Assembly (NCBI GenBank): GCA_950106755.1
Contig: OX467086.1
Coordinates: forward strand, 28,290,001-28,354,000
Source of the DNA: Climacium dendroides
Lineage: Eukaryota; Streptophyta; Bryopsida; Hypnales; Climaciaceae
Direction: 5' to 3'
Length of the DNA stretch: 64,000 nt
The notes under the pieces were generated by a model. It did not search any database. It had not been told where the DNA came from and worked only from the letters and a program-made list of their open reading frames with translations. The position numbers and the translations under genes were made by a program. Positions 9,868-21,600 of the stretch are shown piece by piece. Numbering within the stretch: the first letter of the stretch is position 1; each line of letters opens with the position of its first letter.

Positions 9868-12142
9868 TTAGTCACTAGGTTGATCTATACCTTCATCATC
9901 TTCAATAGCATTGTTTGCAAGATATCGACTAGGGTTAGAAAACAAATATCGAAATTTTCTGGAGTTTTTCCACAAAGCAATAGCTTCCACCAAGAAAACA
10001 TCAACATCATTTGTTGGACCTTCAAGTGCAATACGCATTATAGACTCCAAACTCCTTGTTTGCAATCTATTACGAAATTTTGTTTTTATACAATTTTGGA
10101 CACTAAAAGCTCTTTCACATTGTGCTGTGCTAGCACATTGGATACGTGCAATATCAGCAATGGCAAGCAAATTAGAGTACTTCAGCTGTAAGGTGGGATT
10201 CCAACTCACCATTGTCCACAAGTCCCTAAATGGCTTGTCTTGCCACTCTGTAGTGGCTTGTAATTTGAATGCTAAAAACTCTCTCCTTACAGCTGAAGCA
10301 TCAATCATGGATGGAAATACTTTTGATCCAATAGCACGATCAACACCAAAATGAGACAAGATCGTCTCCAACTCTGTCACACCCCAAGATCTCAAACCCA
10401 CTTGCCTCACAGGCATGTTAGATGGACTTAAAATTTTGAAGCATCCAATCACACCATTATCTCCAAAACGAGTGTCCAATGCATCAATCACAGCTTCAGC
10501 AAAGAACTTTTGAAATGACCAAGCTTCTTCAAGATCTGCCCCTGTTCTATTCCATATCATTTCCATACTATGAAATCTTCCACCTCTAATTTCTGAAGAC
10601 AATCTCTTCAAGTAACCACCATGAGGACCAAAATCAAGAAGTATGTGAAACCCTGTTTCTTCATTAAAAGTGGAGGCATTCAGATCAGCAGTTTCATTGA
10701 CAAACAACATGCGCAATTGAGCAATTTCTGTAGTAATGATAGAACCAACAGCAGAGACATCCACAAATTTGTACTGAAACACTCGACTCAACATAGAAAG
10801 AGAGTGTAAAATATCAGTAAGGAAATAAAGACAATATATAAATTTAAAATTTAGTAATTTTGTGTACAAAGACAATGCAACATCGTCAACACATCCATCT
10901 TCATTGAGACTACGGAAATAAGTAAGCACTGATTCCAAAGAGTCACACAAAGTTGTAATTGCTTGCCAACGAGAAAGCCAACGTACCTTTTGATATCGTT
11001 TCATTGATTTCTCTGAGTCATTTAACTCCCTCTGAAGATTTTGTAATGCAGCCTTTCTCTTTGATGAAACCTTGAAAAACTTAGCTACACCATTCACCAC
11101 AGCATCAATCTTCTTGGACATATCTCTGCATTGTGGTTTCTTTGCCGCATCAAGAGCTGCAAGGTTAGTTCGATGAGCCACACAGTGAATAGAAGTAAGG
11201 AAGGGATTAACCTTCTCTTTCAATCGCGTTGCCACTCCATTCTTGCGTCCCAACATTGTAGCAGTACCACCAGATCCAAATGCCACACATTTATCTGTGT
11301 CTAATCCCCACTCTTTCAAACTTGTTAGTAAGGTCTCAAAAATTAAAGCAGCATCTTTTTTGCCATCAGTTATGTGCAATAAGCCAAGGAACACACAAAC
11401 AATATCACCATCTTCAACAAATGTAGCAAAAACAACCAAATGACCAGTAACTGAAATATCTGTACTTTCATCAATCATGAGTCCAAAATATTTTGCATTA
11501 CGAATTCTTTGCAAATTTTTTTTTTTGAATTACAGATGAGATGCAAAATACAAAATCTGAACATGACTTTTCATCATGATACATTGTTTCAGTGATACAA
11601 GCTTTAACAGAAACCAATAAGTGGCACAAATCAGGAAATCTTGCAAAAGGAATGAAAGATGTACCCATGTAATGGGCAACCCTAAATAATGCCAACAAAG
11701 CTTCATCAGAAGTTGCTGTAGCCTTTTTGATAACTTCAGCCATCTTCTTGCAACCATTGTGAAAAGCCCATGATAATCTCTTATGCTCCTCACTTCGTGC
11801 ATGATCTTGAAAAGCAGAAATCTTCACATTCACTGAACCAGCCTTTGCAAAAACTCCCTTTCCTCCCTTTTCACGACACACTTTGCAAAAAACTCGCCCA
11901 ATGTTAGAATTGAATTCAATCTAATCAAAATCAGTATAATATGAATCTTTCCAAGCTCTATTAGCATCCTCTACAGGATCAACAAGTTTGCTAGACCCTT
12001 CACTTCCCCTTTTTCCATTTGAAGTTGAACCACTTCCTTCAGCAACCTGCCTCTTGTCATTTTCAGAGAGCACTTCTTGAAATGATGATCTGAAGTATTC
12101 TTTTTGCAAGGTCCTTTGGCGCTTTTCCATTATCACCTTCAT
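9868..12142 (-). pseudogene. hAT transposase with zf-TTF finger, nearly complete
   Basis: A Lys/Arg-rich and Ser-rich leader (12142-11924) is followed by a TTF-type zinc finger (FCKVCREKGGKGVF, then a DHARSEEHKRL helix). Then comes the DUF4371/RNase-H-like core: KYFGLMIDESTDISV carries the first catalytic Asp, CVAFGSGGTATMLG the second Asp region and IHCVAHRTNLAALDAAKK the insertion domain. Near the C-terminus, YSNLLAIADIARIQCAS and STAQCERAFSVQNCIKTK form the hAT dimerisation motif. Total length is about 760 residues, close to full size. Two lesions are visible: an in-frame TAG at 11921-11923, where the context suggests Trp, and a frameshift in the A run at about 11514-11527. No intron is needed. 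The protein would act in the nucleus as a cut-and-paste transposase, but this copy cannot make it without repair or recoding. Confidence 0.85.
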
Positions 12143-12429
12143 AACAATAAAAATATAATGATCAGCCCCCTAAACCCTAAATACAGTTATAAAATAAAGT
12201 AGAAACAAATGAAACCAAAGAAATCATCTAAATCTTAAACCTCCAAGAACATTCATGAAATGAATTGAAAACAAATGAAACTCTCTAAACTATGCAGTCA
12301 GTCAAATGAACAAAAGTCATGCAGTGAGTCAAAAGGACCCAAGAATGTAATGTACTCAGAAATGAACAGTGGAACTGGAAAGGTTCATGTTTTCGGCTAG
12401 TGCATTCACGAGGGAGATGTGCTTTTCCA

Positions 12430-13010
12430 GATAGTACCTCAATGTCTGAAGCCGCGGAGCTGCGGAGGCGGACCGCAATGGAGTTGCAAAGCTGCGGAGT
12501 TGAACTGGAGCGGAGTTGCTGAGGCGGATCGGAGCGGAGCTGCGGAGCCTGGGACCTTCAGCTCTGCCACATCTCTCCAGAATTTCATTAGAATTGAACT
12601 TCATTGTTATGGTCGGAAGTTCTTTTTTAATGCTCTTTTGCCGTGAAACCAGATTTGAAAATGTAGTCTGCTCTTACTTCGACTACGATTCTTATGTGGA
12701 CAACATTAGATTCCACATAGTGAGATCGGCAGCCATACCTGGTTCAAAGCTCACAGTGCGGAGCTGCGGAGGCGGACGGTGGACCCGGAGGTTGCGGAGC
12801 GAAGGCGGCAGACCAGAGCAGAGCGGAGGCTGCGAAGCTGCAGAGGCGGATCGGAGCGGAGACCAAAGAGCGGGACTGCGGAGCGGAGGCCAAAGAGTGG
12901 AGACCAAAGAGCGGGACTGCGAGAGCGGAGGCCAAAGAGCGGAGACCAAAGAGCGGGACTGCGGAAGCGGAGGCCAAAGAGCGGGAGCGGAGGCCGGAGG
13001 CGTACACAGA
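12430..13010. repeat. GC-rich GCGGAGC minisatellite clusters
   Basis: Two clusters (about 12448-12550 and 12755-13005) consist of degenerate repeats built on GCGGAGCTGCGGAGGCGGA and GAGCGGAGACCAAAGAGCGG. They lie just beyond the 5' end of the zf-TTF hAT gene and may be its subterminal repeats. Long open frames on both strands here are repeat translations. Confidence 0.65.
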
Positions 13011-13137
13011 GAGACGTTGAGGAACTTGTGAGATTTCTTTTGACAAATGAGAGATTATTTTCAACCCCTCTCAATTCTCAGCCTGACTTACACGCTTGAG
13101 AACCGGCCCACCCAAATCATACACGGCCGAGAACCGG

Positions 13138-14828
13138 TGTGAGTGTAATTTGCCCTTGAGGCAAACAACGCCCACAAAGTTGGCCGAGGGGGAGTGTATG
13201 AAGCTCCTACTCTAATTTTCCTCCAAGCAATGGACTCCTAAACAATTTTTGGTAAGTTTTTCTTAAATGATATTTAGTTGGGAGGAGCAGCCCTTCTCAC
13301 CCTACTTAAATGACCTTTCTAGCCACTTTCATCATATAATTGGACCATGAAGTTGGTTAGGACCATACAAGGGACAAAATTCACTTCAAATGTGCAATTT
13401 GATGCCCAAAATGGCCCAAATTGGACCCTCCTAACTAATTTCAGCACATCTTTACATGATCCAATATTTCATTTAGTATGCATTGCCCTACATTTTTCCT
13501 TCTTAATTGTTGTTCTCAATTCAAGGTTAAAGATTTTTTCTTCTTTTGTAATCCTCAAAATGGTTCTTGCATTTTAGATACTTGATCCCTCTAAACCCTA
13601 ATCTTAGTCCAATTAGGGCAACACTTTTGCAATTGCCTTCACACCCCTAAATTCAACTCCCATGCACTCTTCATCATTCTCAAACATCCAATTCAAGTAT
13701 CCTTCCATGCAAGTCTTTTTTCATGTTCATGTGCAATGAAAATTGCAAGTAATCAACAACAATGGTGAAGAAATCCTATCAAAACCTCAATTCGGACTCC
13801 CTCAGTGGGGGCAGCAGACACCCTGTTGGAAAACTAGCTGTCATTCCTTCATCGTAGCTCCAAATGGAACACAATTTGTCTCATTTAGAAGCTAACTCCA
13901 CTTTGCATCATTCCCCAAAATTTGAGCTCCACATTCACTGTCGTTTTGCCGCAGTAGCCCTCCAAAGTTGTTGCTCTTGATCCACCGCGGCTGCAGACCC
14001 TCCTCCACCAAAACGGCCACCATTTCTTCAATTCTACTCCAAATCAGGCGAACCATATCTTCCTAAAAAACTGACTTCAAGGCGCTCCTTCTCTCCAATT
14101 TTCAGCCCATTTAGATTCTCCACGCTTCCACAGTGGCTCGTCAAAGTTGCTTCTCCTAATTGCAACGGCAGCGGACCTTCCTCCTAAACACCTTTTCCAT
14201 CTGACCCTGAAATCTTCACTTTTTACCCATCTTTTACCTCTTGAGGTGAAAACCTACTCGACAAATTGGCTATATTCTCAATCCACCTCTTGTGCTCATT
14301 GTTTTCTCCCAAAAAAAACATGCACCCTCAACACACACACAAGAGACAAGAGAGAGAGAGGAGGAAGAAGAAGAAAAACTCCTAACCCTAATTCGACCTT
14401 TACCTACTTTCCAACTAATTCACACTCTTAATTACCTTCATCCATCCTTAATTTACTGAAAAATACCTTTTAATTATTATTTTTACCTAAAATAGTACTC
14501 CTATCACTATGTTAGTGCCTTCCTAGTAGTTATATGTTTGATGGCTTCTTTTGTGCATTTCATATTTCTTCTTTTTTGTTGGTTTTCAATTTATATTTAG
14601 CTCTATTTTCAACTTCTAATCTTGGTTTTCAATTCCCTTTTTGTATTTCTTATCTTTTAAATATTTTTAGTTTGTAATTTTGAAATAGATTCCTATCTAA
14701 TGTATTAAAAGCCTTCTAACTAATGGTTATAGTTTAATCTAATGAACTAACACTTTTGAACTTGAAATCTCACACATAATTTTTATATTTTCCATCATCT
14801 TAGAGGTGAACCATTACAGTGGTTCATA
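13138..14828. repeat. LTR, left copy (3' LTR of a minus-strand element)
   Basis: 1691 bp. It is collinear with 35724-37414 at a constant offset of 22586, with no indel that I can see. The only difference I noticed is at the terminal TCATA (TCACA in the other copy). Two small open frames inside (13347-13577, 14147-14431) occur identically in both LTRs and have no recognisable product. Confidence 0.93.
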
Positions 14829-14991
14829 GATGTCGACCATTTGCGGGGCATTCGTGAGAATGCTACGGACCTAGAATCTCGAAGCTCGTAGGCAAGATGC
14901 CTTTCTATTGGGCCTACACAGTCATATCCAACAAAACTTGCTTGGTTGCAAGTTGTGGAAAAGGGAAACTAAGTCCTATTCAACATGGCCA

Positions 14992-16227
14992 CTAGAGTGG
15001 ATCATTTGAATAATCATCCATAATCTCGTAGCGTGGTATCGATGGTTGGACTACGTTCGGTGACATGCCTTTGTTGGATTCGTAAGACCATGCAAAAGCC
15101 TTTTGAGATTTTTGAGCTATTCTCATGCATTTAGCTACCTCTACCGGTGCTAGTTTAGTTTCCATCCTAATAGGTTGACACTTTTTGTCATCCAAGATCA
15201 CATCTTGATGATGGTGCTCATTAATTGGGGTTGTGGCCGGTGGTTTGGATTTATAACGCCCTTTATAAGGCGTCACAGAATAAGTTGGAAGGTCACTTTC
15301 GGCCTTCCATTTTGTGGAGTTTTTTCGGACATGAAGGATTGGCGGGAGATCATCTTCCTCGTCTATGAAACCCTCAATACCGTGGAGTTGTATACCATCT
15401 CCCTCAAGGACATACACGGCCTCATATTCTACCGCATTTAACGACATCATGGGACTCAAATATGAGTTTGGAGACTCATCTACTACACTTGTGGTAGTGG
15501 TAAAATTGACCGCATAGGTCTTCAAGGTCTCGGGATCTTCAGGGTGTTCCCAAAGCCATGCGGCAAATTCTCCATCATCCTCCCAATCATAAAGACCGGG
15601 GCCTAAATTCCTAATAGGCCCTAAATCGACGGAGGCTTTCTTGGGGACCAATGTAGGATGCAATGCTCCCACATTCTCCATCTTGGGGTCCATCACGACT
15701 TTGGATTTTGTCCTATCCGGTGAATCAGTAGGGGTGTTTTTAGACCCAATGGTAATCTCGGTTCAATTGTCCGATAGACCAAACTCTAGATAGGATTTGC
15801 CAATGGACCAACGCTCGGAGGCATTGTCCCTCCTCAACCAATCTCGACCTAACAGGAGGGGATAAGCGGTCTTGTTGGTCATCAACCTTAACACATGAAA
15901 GGTTAAGGTGTAGATTTCTCCTCCGGCCTCTACTTGACAATTTACGATTTGACTAAGAGGGGTGACAGGACGTTAGTCGGCCACATTCACCACATATGGT
16001 GATGGACCGGTGACTTTCAACCCTAGGCTCTCCATGGTAGAAAGTGGCATGATGTTGATGCCACTTCTGCCATCTATTAAGGTATGTGGAATGACTTTGT
16101 CTAAAATAGACACGTCAATTTCTAATGCCCCATCATCCATTAAGGCACTAGAGTAGATTCTAGCGGTCATCATAGTTTTCCGAGATTTTCGGGGAATGGT
16201 AGCTCTTTCTTTGAATTCTTTTCTCAA
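14992..16227 (-). pseudogene. Retropepsin-like protease region of the LTR element
   Basis: This is the continuation of gag in the same frame on the minus strand, separated only by a TAA (16240-16242). HTLIDGRSGINIMPLSTMES is the active-site block of plant gypsy proteases (usually D-G-G-S or D-T/S-G). About 90 residues on, PLLLGRDWLRRDNA is the second conserved protease motif. Further on, AFAWSYESNKGMSPNVVQP resembles the linker that normally precedes reverse transcriptase, but the sequence stops at 14992 and runs into the LTR instead. In-frame stops sit at 15973-15975 (TAA) and 15763-15765 (TGA). The enzyme would mature Gag in the virus-like particle. Confidence 0.75.
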
Positions 16228-16239
16228 GGATGGAGCTAC

Positions 16240-18047
16240 TTAGATAAGTTGGGCAATAGAAATATTAGCCCGTAGGGCACAAAGGTCCGCCCATAGATCA
16301 TAGTCCTCCGCCGGATTGCACACCCGGGAAGAAGAATTTTTAGCCACCCCATCATGTTGGTCACCAATATTCACGTCCTCTACAAAACGATAGAGGTCAT
16401 CTTCCTCATCACTTAAAGGATCATCCAATGGAACATCTTCCATTGGCTCATGGTGATTTGGAAGTGGCTCATGGATGTTTTCTTGGGTTTGTTTCCTCAA
16501 AAACTCCCTTGTGGCTTGAATGTCCGGATCTTCTTCCGAACTACTACTTCCCTCAGAAATTGGCTCTAACGGGGGATTGTCTAAGCGTTGTCGGCGAGTC
16601 ATCACCGCCACCGCATGTCTTAGGGTTGGTTGATTAGTGGATGCCTCAGTTTTCTCCTCATTCTCATGAATGATGAGATGGGAATTTTGGTTCGAGGGTC
16701 CATCGAGCTTGGGAAGGGATGGAGGATCCAATGGTTGAGATCCTCTGGGACAAAACACTCCATCATTTCGAGCATCTTGTGAAATTGCCAAAGGTGGATA
16801 GACGGTCGGTCGAGGCATTGAAGGTATAGAGGAATGAACCGTTTGCAATGGATGTAGGAGTGGTGCCACCGGTTGTATTGGTGGAGGATATGGGGGTTGT
16901 GCTACCGGTTGCGATGCAATTGGTAGTGCTCCATAAGGAGGATACCATTGTACGGGTTGTGGGCTCACGTAGTATCCTTGAGCTCCTTGAAGTGCTCCAT
17001 GGTAAAACAAGTTCGAGGGAGGTTGTTTGGTAGTGCTTGTATCTACTCCAAACCCCTTTTTAGGCCTCCTACACTTATCGGTGGGGTGGTTGCCTCCGCA
17101 TTCACCACAAACTACACCGGTCTCTACCCAACAAATTCCCGAACCTAAAGGATGCACCCAGCCACAAGTAGGACATGGAATGCCTTTTGGTTGGGATTGA
17201 CCACCTCCCGGTTGGATAGGTGGATGAGGACGGGGTTGGGGAGGGATGTATGGCCCATGATTCCTTGGAAGTGGGCAAAATTGGTCACTATGACTATATT
17301 GGTTGCAATTTCGACACCAAATGTTGGTGGGGAAGTTGCCGGTCTCATTTAGAGAGGGTGGCGCATGGGCTGATTTTGCACCAATGGCCATGGCAATTTG
17401 ATCTCCAAGGCCTTTGATTGACCTCATGACGTCTTCTTTGAGATCATCATTGGCCTTTTGAAATTTGGCCTCTAATTCCACTAACCGGGATGTTTCCGAT
17501 TGCGGTTGCCATGGAAGTGGAGGAGCCGGTGGCCTAGAATCTAAAGGTGCCGGATGACTTGGAATGAGAGGGTATGGATGTCCATGAGAAGGTGCCACCG
17601 ATGTGGATGGCACATAATGGGTGGGGATAAACGCCGGCACCGGTGCTACGGTCCGGTTCCACATCCTAGCGTTTTCCTTCTCGATCCGCTCTACGTGTCG
17701 AGCCGCTACTTGGGCTTCATCTAGCGTTCGGGGACTTGTGTTCAAGATCTCCCGCATTATGGTTTGTTGGTTGAATCCTTGGATGAAATAAAACCTAATG
17801 GTTTCATCGGTGAGGTGGTTTCCTACAAACCGGGTGATTACCGTGTTAAAACGGCGAATGTACTCCGAGATTTCCTCGGTGGGACCTTGGCGCATTCCCG
17901 TGAGAGCTACCAAGGCACTTTGTTGCCCAGTCTCGGGCCGAAATTGCCGTAAGAAGGCCGTTTGCAATTGTGGCCATGTAGCAAAGGTATTCGGGGCATG
18001 CGATCGATACCACTCATATGCTTGCCCCTCGAGTGTGGTGGAAAACT
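16240..18047 (-). pseudogene. gag, C-terminal two thirds (capsid and nucleocapsid)
   Basis: The frame opens at the boundary with the nested insertion (18047) with TTLEGQAYEWYRSHAP, then FLRQFRPETGQQSALVALTG and IRFYFIQGFNQQTIMREIL, the standard Retrotrans_gag capsid motifs. A Pro-rich stretch follows, then two or three zinc-knuckle-like clusters (CRNCNQYSHSDQFCPL; GIPCPTCGWVHPLG; GVVCGECGGNHPTDKC), a second Pro/Gln-rich region and an acidic tail. The N-terminal third lies at 33397-33867, beyond the Mutator-like insertion. Gag would build the cytoplasmic particle that packages element RNA. The frame ends at a TAA (16240) and continues into protease. Confidence 0.85.
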
Positions 18048-18145
18048 CAGGGTTGCTAGCAGGCGAGCTTGTGAGCGTGAGCCCATGAGCCTATGAGTGG
18101 GAAAGATTTTTTATTAAAAAAATGTGGGGGACCTATGACCGTGGA
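18048..18145 (+). repeat. Left terminal inverted repeat of the Mutator-like element
   Basis: It begins CAGGGTTGCTAGCAGGCGAG, continues with GCTTGTGAGCGTGAGCCC and reaches GGGGGACCTATGACCGTG. The same words appear in inverted orientation at 33180-33388, with small gaps and repeats between them. Confidence 0.75.
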
Positions 18146-18619
18146 TGTAAGTGTATTTTTTTTGTGAAGATTTGAGCTCATTCTTCTGAAATTTTACTTA
18201 CTTACAAACTTAAATGAAATAAAAAATTGCAACAACCAATTGTGTTCAACCCAAAAAGGCCATACAAGACGTCAAATGTCTAATGAATGACAAAATAATC
18301 TCATATGTAGGACGTAACTGCAACTATTCATCGACATAATTAAAGGTGGAAAAGAGAGATTTTCTACAATACTTTGACTCCCAATAATTATTTTTGGTAT
18401 TGTTAAAGTAAATGATGTCACACGGTTCCAGAATCATTGATTTCTACGGGATCCTATCCGACGTTCAAGAGTTAATTTTGACAGAAAACATAAAATGCAA
18501 AATGTTGAAGGGGAATGAATCATACTAAAGATGTAGCCATAAAATACACAATCAAATCAAATCATACTGTAAATGAATACATAATAATTTGACTCATGAG
18601 ATATATCAATCTCATAAAT

Positions 18620-21600
18620 CTAGGTTGTAGTGGACTGAGTTGCAGATGCCAAGCTACTCTCAGACTCTGAAGTCTCTTTCCCCTCTGCTGCCGATTCATC
18701 TATAAATTGCAGAGCATTAAGAGCATAGGTATCTTTTCTACGTTTTGGTTCTAAGCTACCAAAGTTTGCAAATGCTGATGCTAATTGCTCAGCATAAACT
18801 GGGAGATCAAAAGGCTTCTCTGGACTTAGTACTAGTTTGCGTCTCTTCCTCAATGCATCTGTGGACATCAGTTTCTTACGCCTACAAAAAAAACATATAG
18901 AATATTAAAGTCACGAAATAGAAGAAGTAGGATGTCAAATAGCACTTGAAAAATATGAAAAACTTACTTACTAGGTTTAGTTCGGCGAGGAAATTTCCGA
19001 GGAACCACTATCATTGCGTCCGGATCTTGTGAAGATGCAGCCGGCAGTGGCAGTTGCGTTTCAGTTATTATCACATCTTCTTTAGTGTTCCTTTTCATAG
19101 GTTCAAGGACGCCGTGAAAAACAGTGTCGTCTTCCTCTAAAGCCACTATGTGTCGTCCCGTGCCGCGACATGCTGTAATTGATGCACCTACAAATTACAA
19201 AATGCAATTCATATCAATGAATCATTATATGAACACATATATGAAAATCCAGTTACTAAAATGAAAACTAACCAGTGGATGCTGTGCAGTCGAAAACCAA
19301 GTCGCCTTCTTCAGTTGTCCCCTCTATAAGGAATTGGAAGAACCTAGCATCCTTTTCGCGAGGCCCTCGCCATGGAATTTTGGTTAGTGGATTGACCAAC
19401 ATGCTCTCTTCAGTTGTGTAGTTAATTAATGTATCATCCTTGCGTAGGTCTACTTTCGCCTTCTGCATTGCTTGTGATCGCTTCAAAGAGAACCCTGAGT
19501 TATCTTTATCACCGAGGTCCTTTACCAAGAGAGTGATTCCAAACTTCAAAGTCTACAGTCACAAAAAAATTATGTATTAGAAAAGAATACAACCATCTGT
19601 CAATGCCAGTTTCCATTAAAATTATGAAAATATTTGAAAAACACTAACCGTTTCCGAGTCCTCCACAGCTGAAGTTAAATGCATACGATTGATACCCAAC
19701 CATTCCTTCTTCATTACCAGTGAAGGATAAGACTCGCACAATCTTGCAATAATGCCCTTTGAATCGGCACACCACGACTGAAATACTATCATGCAACCAT
19801 GGTCTTGTAAGTGCATATCTGTAAAGAAGAAGGCCGATTGAATGGCTTCATACTCTGGATTTGAATTCCATGAAGGTATTGCTTTCTCTAGAGAAGATAC
19901 ATCTGGGACAGGTAAATTCTCTTGGCAGTCAAAGAAGATGAGGTCCACTAAAGGTGCTTGGCTCACTTTACCTCCATACATACGAGACTTCCCTGGTGCC
20001 AACTGCAAAAACGAATTTATGCAAACAATCAATTATTTATACAACTTTTTTTCAAAGGACCACAAAAAAAAGGATTCATAGTTCTAGACAAAGCATCATG
20101 GTTACCTTCTTCAAAAAGGTCGTCACTTCAGTATAGCACTTGGGCACCTCGGACTCCATGTTATCCATCACGTCCACTATAGAGACGTTCAAGATCAATT
20201 CCTCTAAAGTGACGTCTGCATCATCACCAAGAACTATGGCTTGAGTACCTTGTGTTACGATGTCCTCTGTGAAATCTGGAAGTATCGCCTTCCTCTTCAA
20301 CCCACTTTGGGATCCACTTTGCATGTGCGAGTTCTGATCAACTGTTGAAGACGCCGGTACTTGTTTATTGCCTTCTTCTTTCTTCTTGCCTTTGCCTTTC
20401 CCCTTGCCCTCTTCTTTCTCCTTCTCCTTCTCTGCTAACTTCATAAGACGCTCCGCTTCTTTCTTCTCCTTGTTCTCACGAATCTCTTGCTCTTTGTTCT
20501 CTTTCTTCTTGTCAGCAACCATTCTCCTTGCAATTGCTTCTTCTTCTGTTGATCAGTGTAGTTGTTGAATTCAGGAACCTCCAAGTCAATGACGCCAAGA
20601 CCATCTAGTGATTTCCGAAGTTCTACTTCCGATGGATGAGTAAATGTCAACGGACAATCTAGATACCACACACCACCACTCAGATGAGCCGTTGTGAATG
20701 TCTTCAATTGGCTTGACGTGAACATGCACTCTTCAGAACTCCAGTCCAACCATGTGGTTAGAAATGGAGGAAGATCCTCCCTAGGTATGGCGTTCTTTCC
20801 TAAAAGCTCGTACTTGAAATACCTACATTAAGAACATTCAAAAAATTAGTAACAATCACATAGCCGAATTCCTTGTTACAAATAACACAAATTCACTGAA
20901 CAAATAACTACGTATGCTCATCCTTCGAAGAAAGTAAGGAAACATAAAATTCATATTTACATAAACATACCGGAAAAGAACTGTACGAACAACATCATTT
21001 GATCCATCAAAATTTGAGAAGGTCTCCGACTTCTTAAAAGGGTTTGATCCCTTCAAAGCCGGGCCAAAACCTTGATCCCAAATCTTCCTTCTCCATCCTT
21101 CTATATACTCTGGAAGATACTCCGGTTGAAGTGGGGATGCCATATTGATTTTTAGGCCATCTTTATTGACTACATTGTCAAAGTACTCTACCGCACTATC
21201 CTCAATCTGCATTATATTCTTATCAGTACAACTCCATTATCGTTTCGTATACATGAAAAAACAAAACTGCAAAATGTAGTACTTCATGATTTTGTCATTA
21301 TATACATGAAAAATCATTTACATAAATACAAACACTTACCCCTGCCCACCAAACACATTTATTGAGGAAAGGCCCCAATTTATCTTCAGAAACTGGCTTT
21401 GGAGGGAAACGTCTGGCATCCCGTGAAGGCATGGACGAGTTCCACCACTTCAACAACTTTGTCTTCTATGCTGCAGAGGTATTGCAAGTGGCTATCATTT
21501 GTAGCTTTTCCAATGTCATTTCAAGAACTTCATTTGTGGTCCAATGCTTTTCAACCTTCACAAGGAAATAAAAAAATTTCAGCATTAAATAAATCACAAT

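Noticed and set aside
12516..13099. Overlapping Arg/Ser-rich open frames on both strands
   Set aside because: They arise from GCGGAGC-type tandem repeats, which stay open in several frames.
13347..14431. Small open frames inside the LTR
   Set aside because: Present identically in the other LTR, short, and without recognisable product; expected by chance in 1.7 kb.
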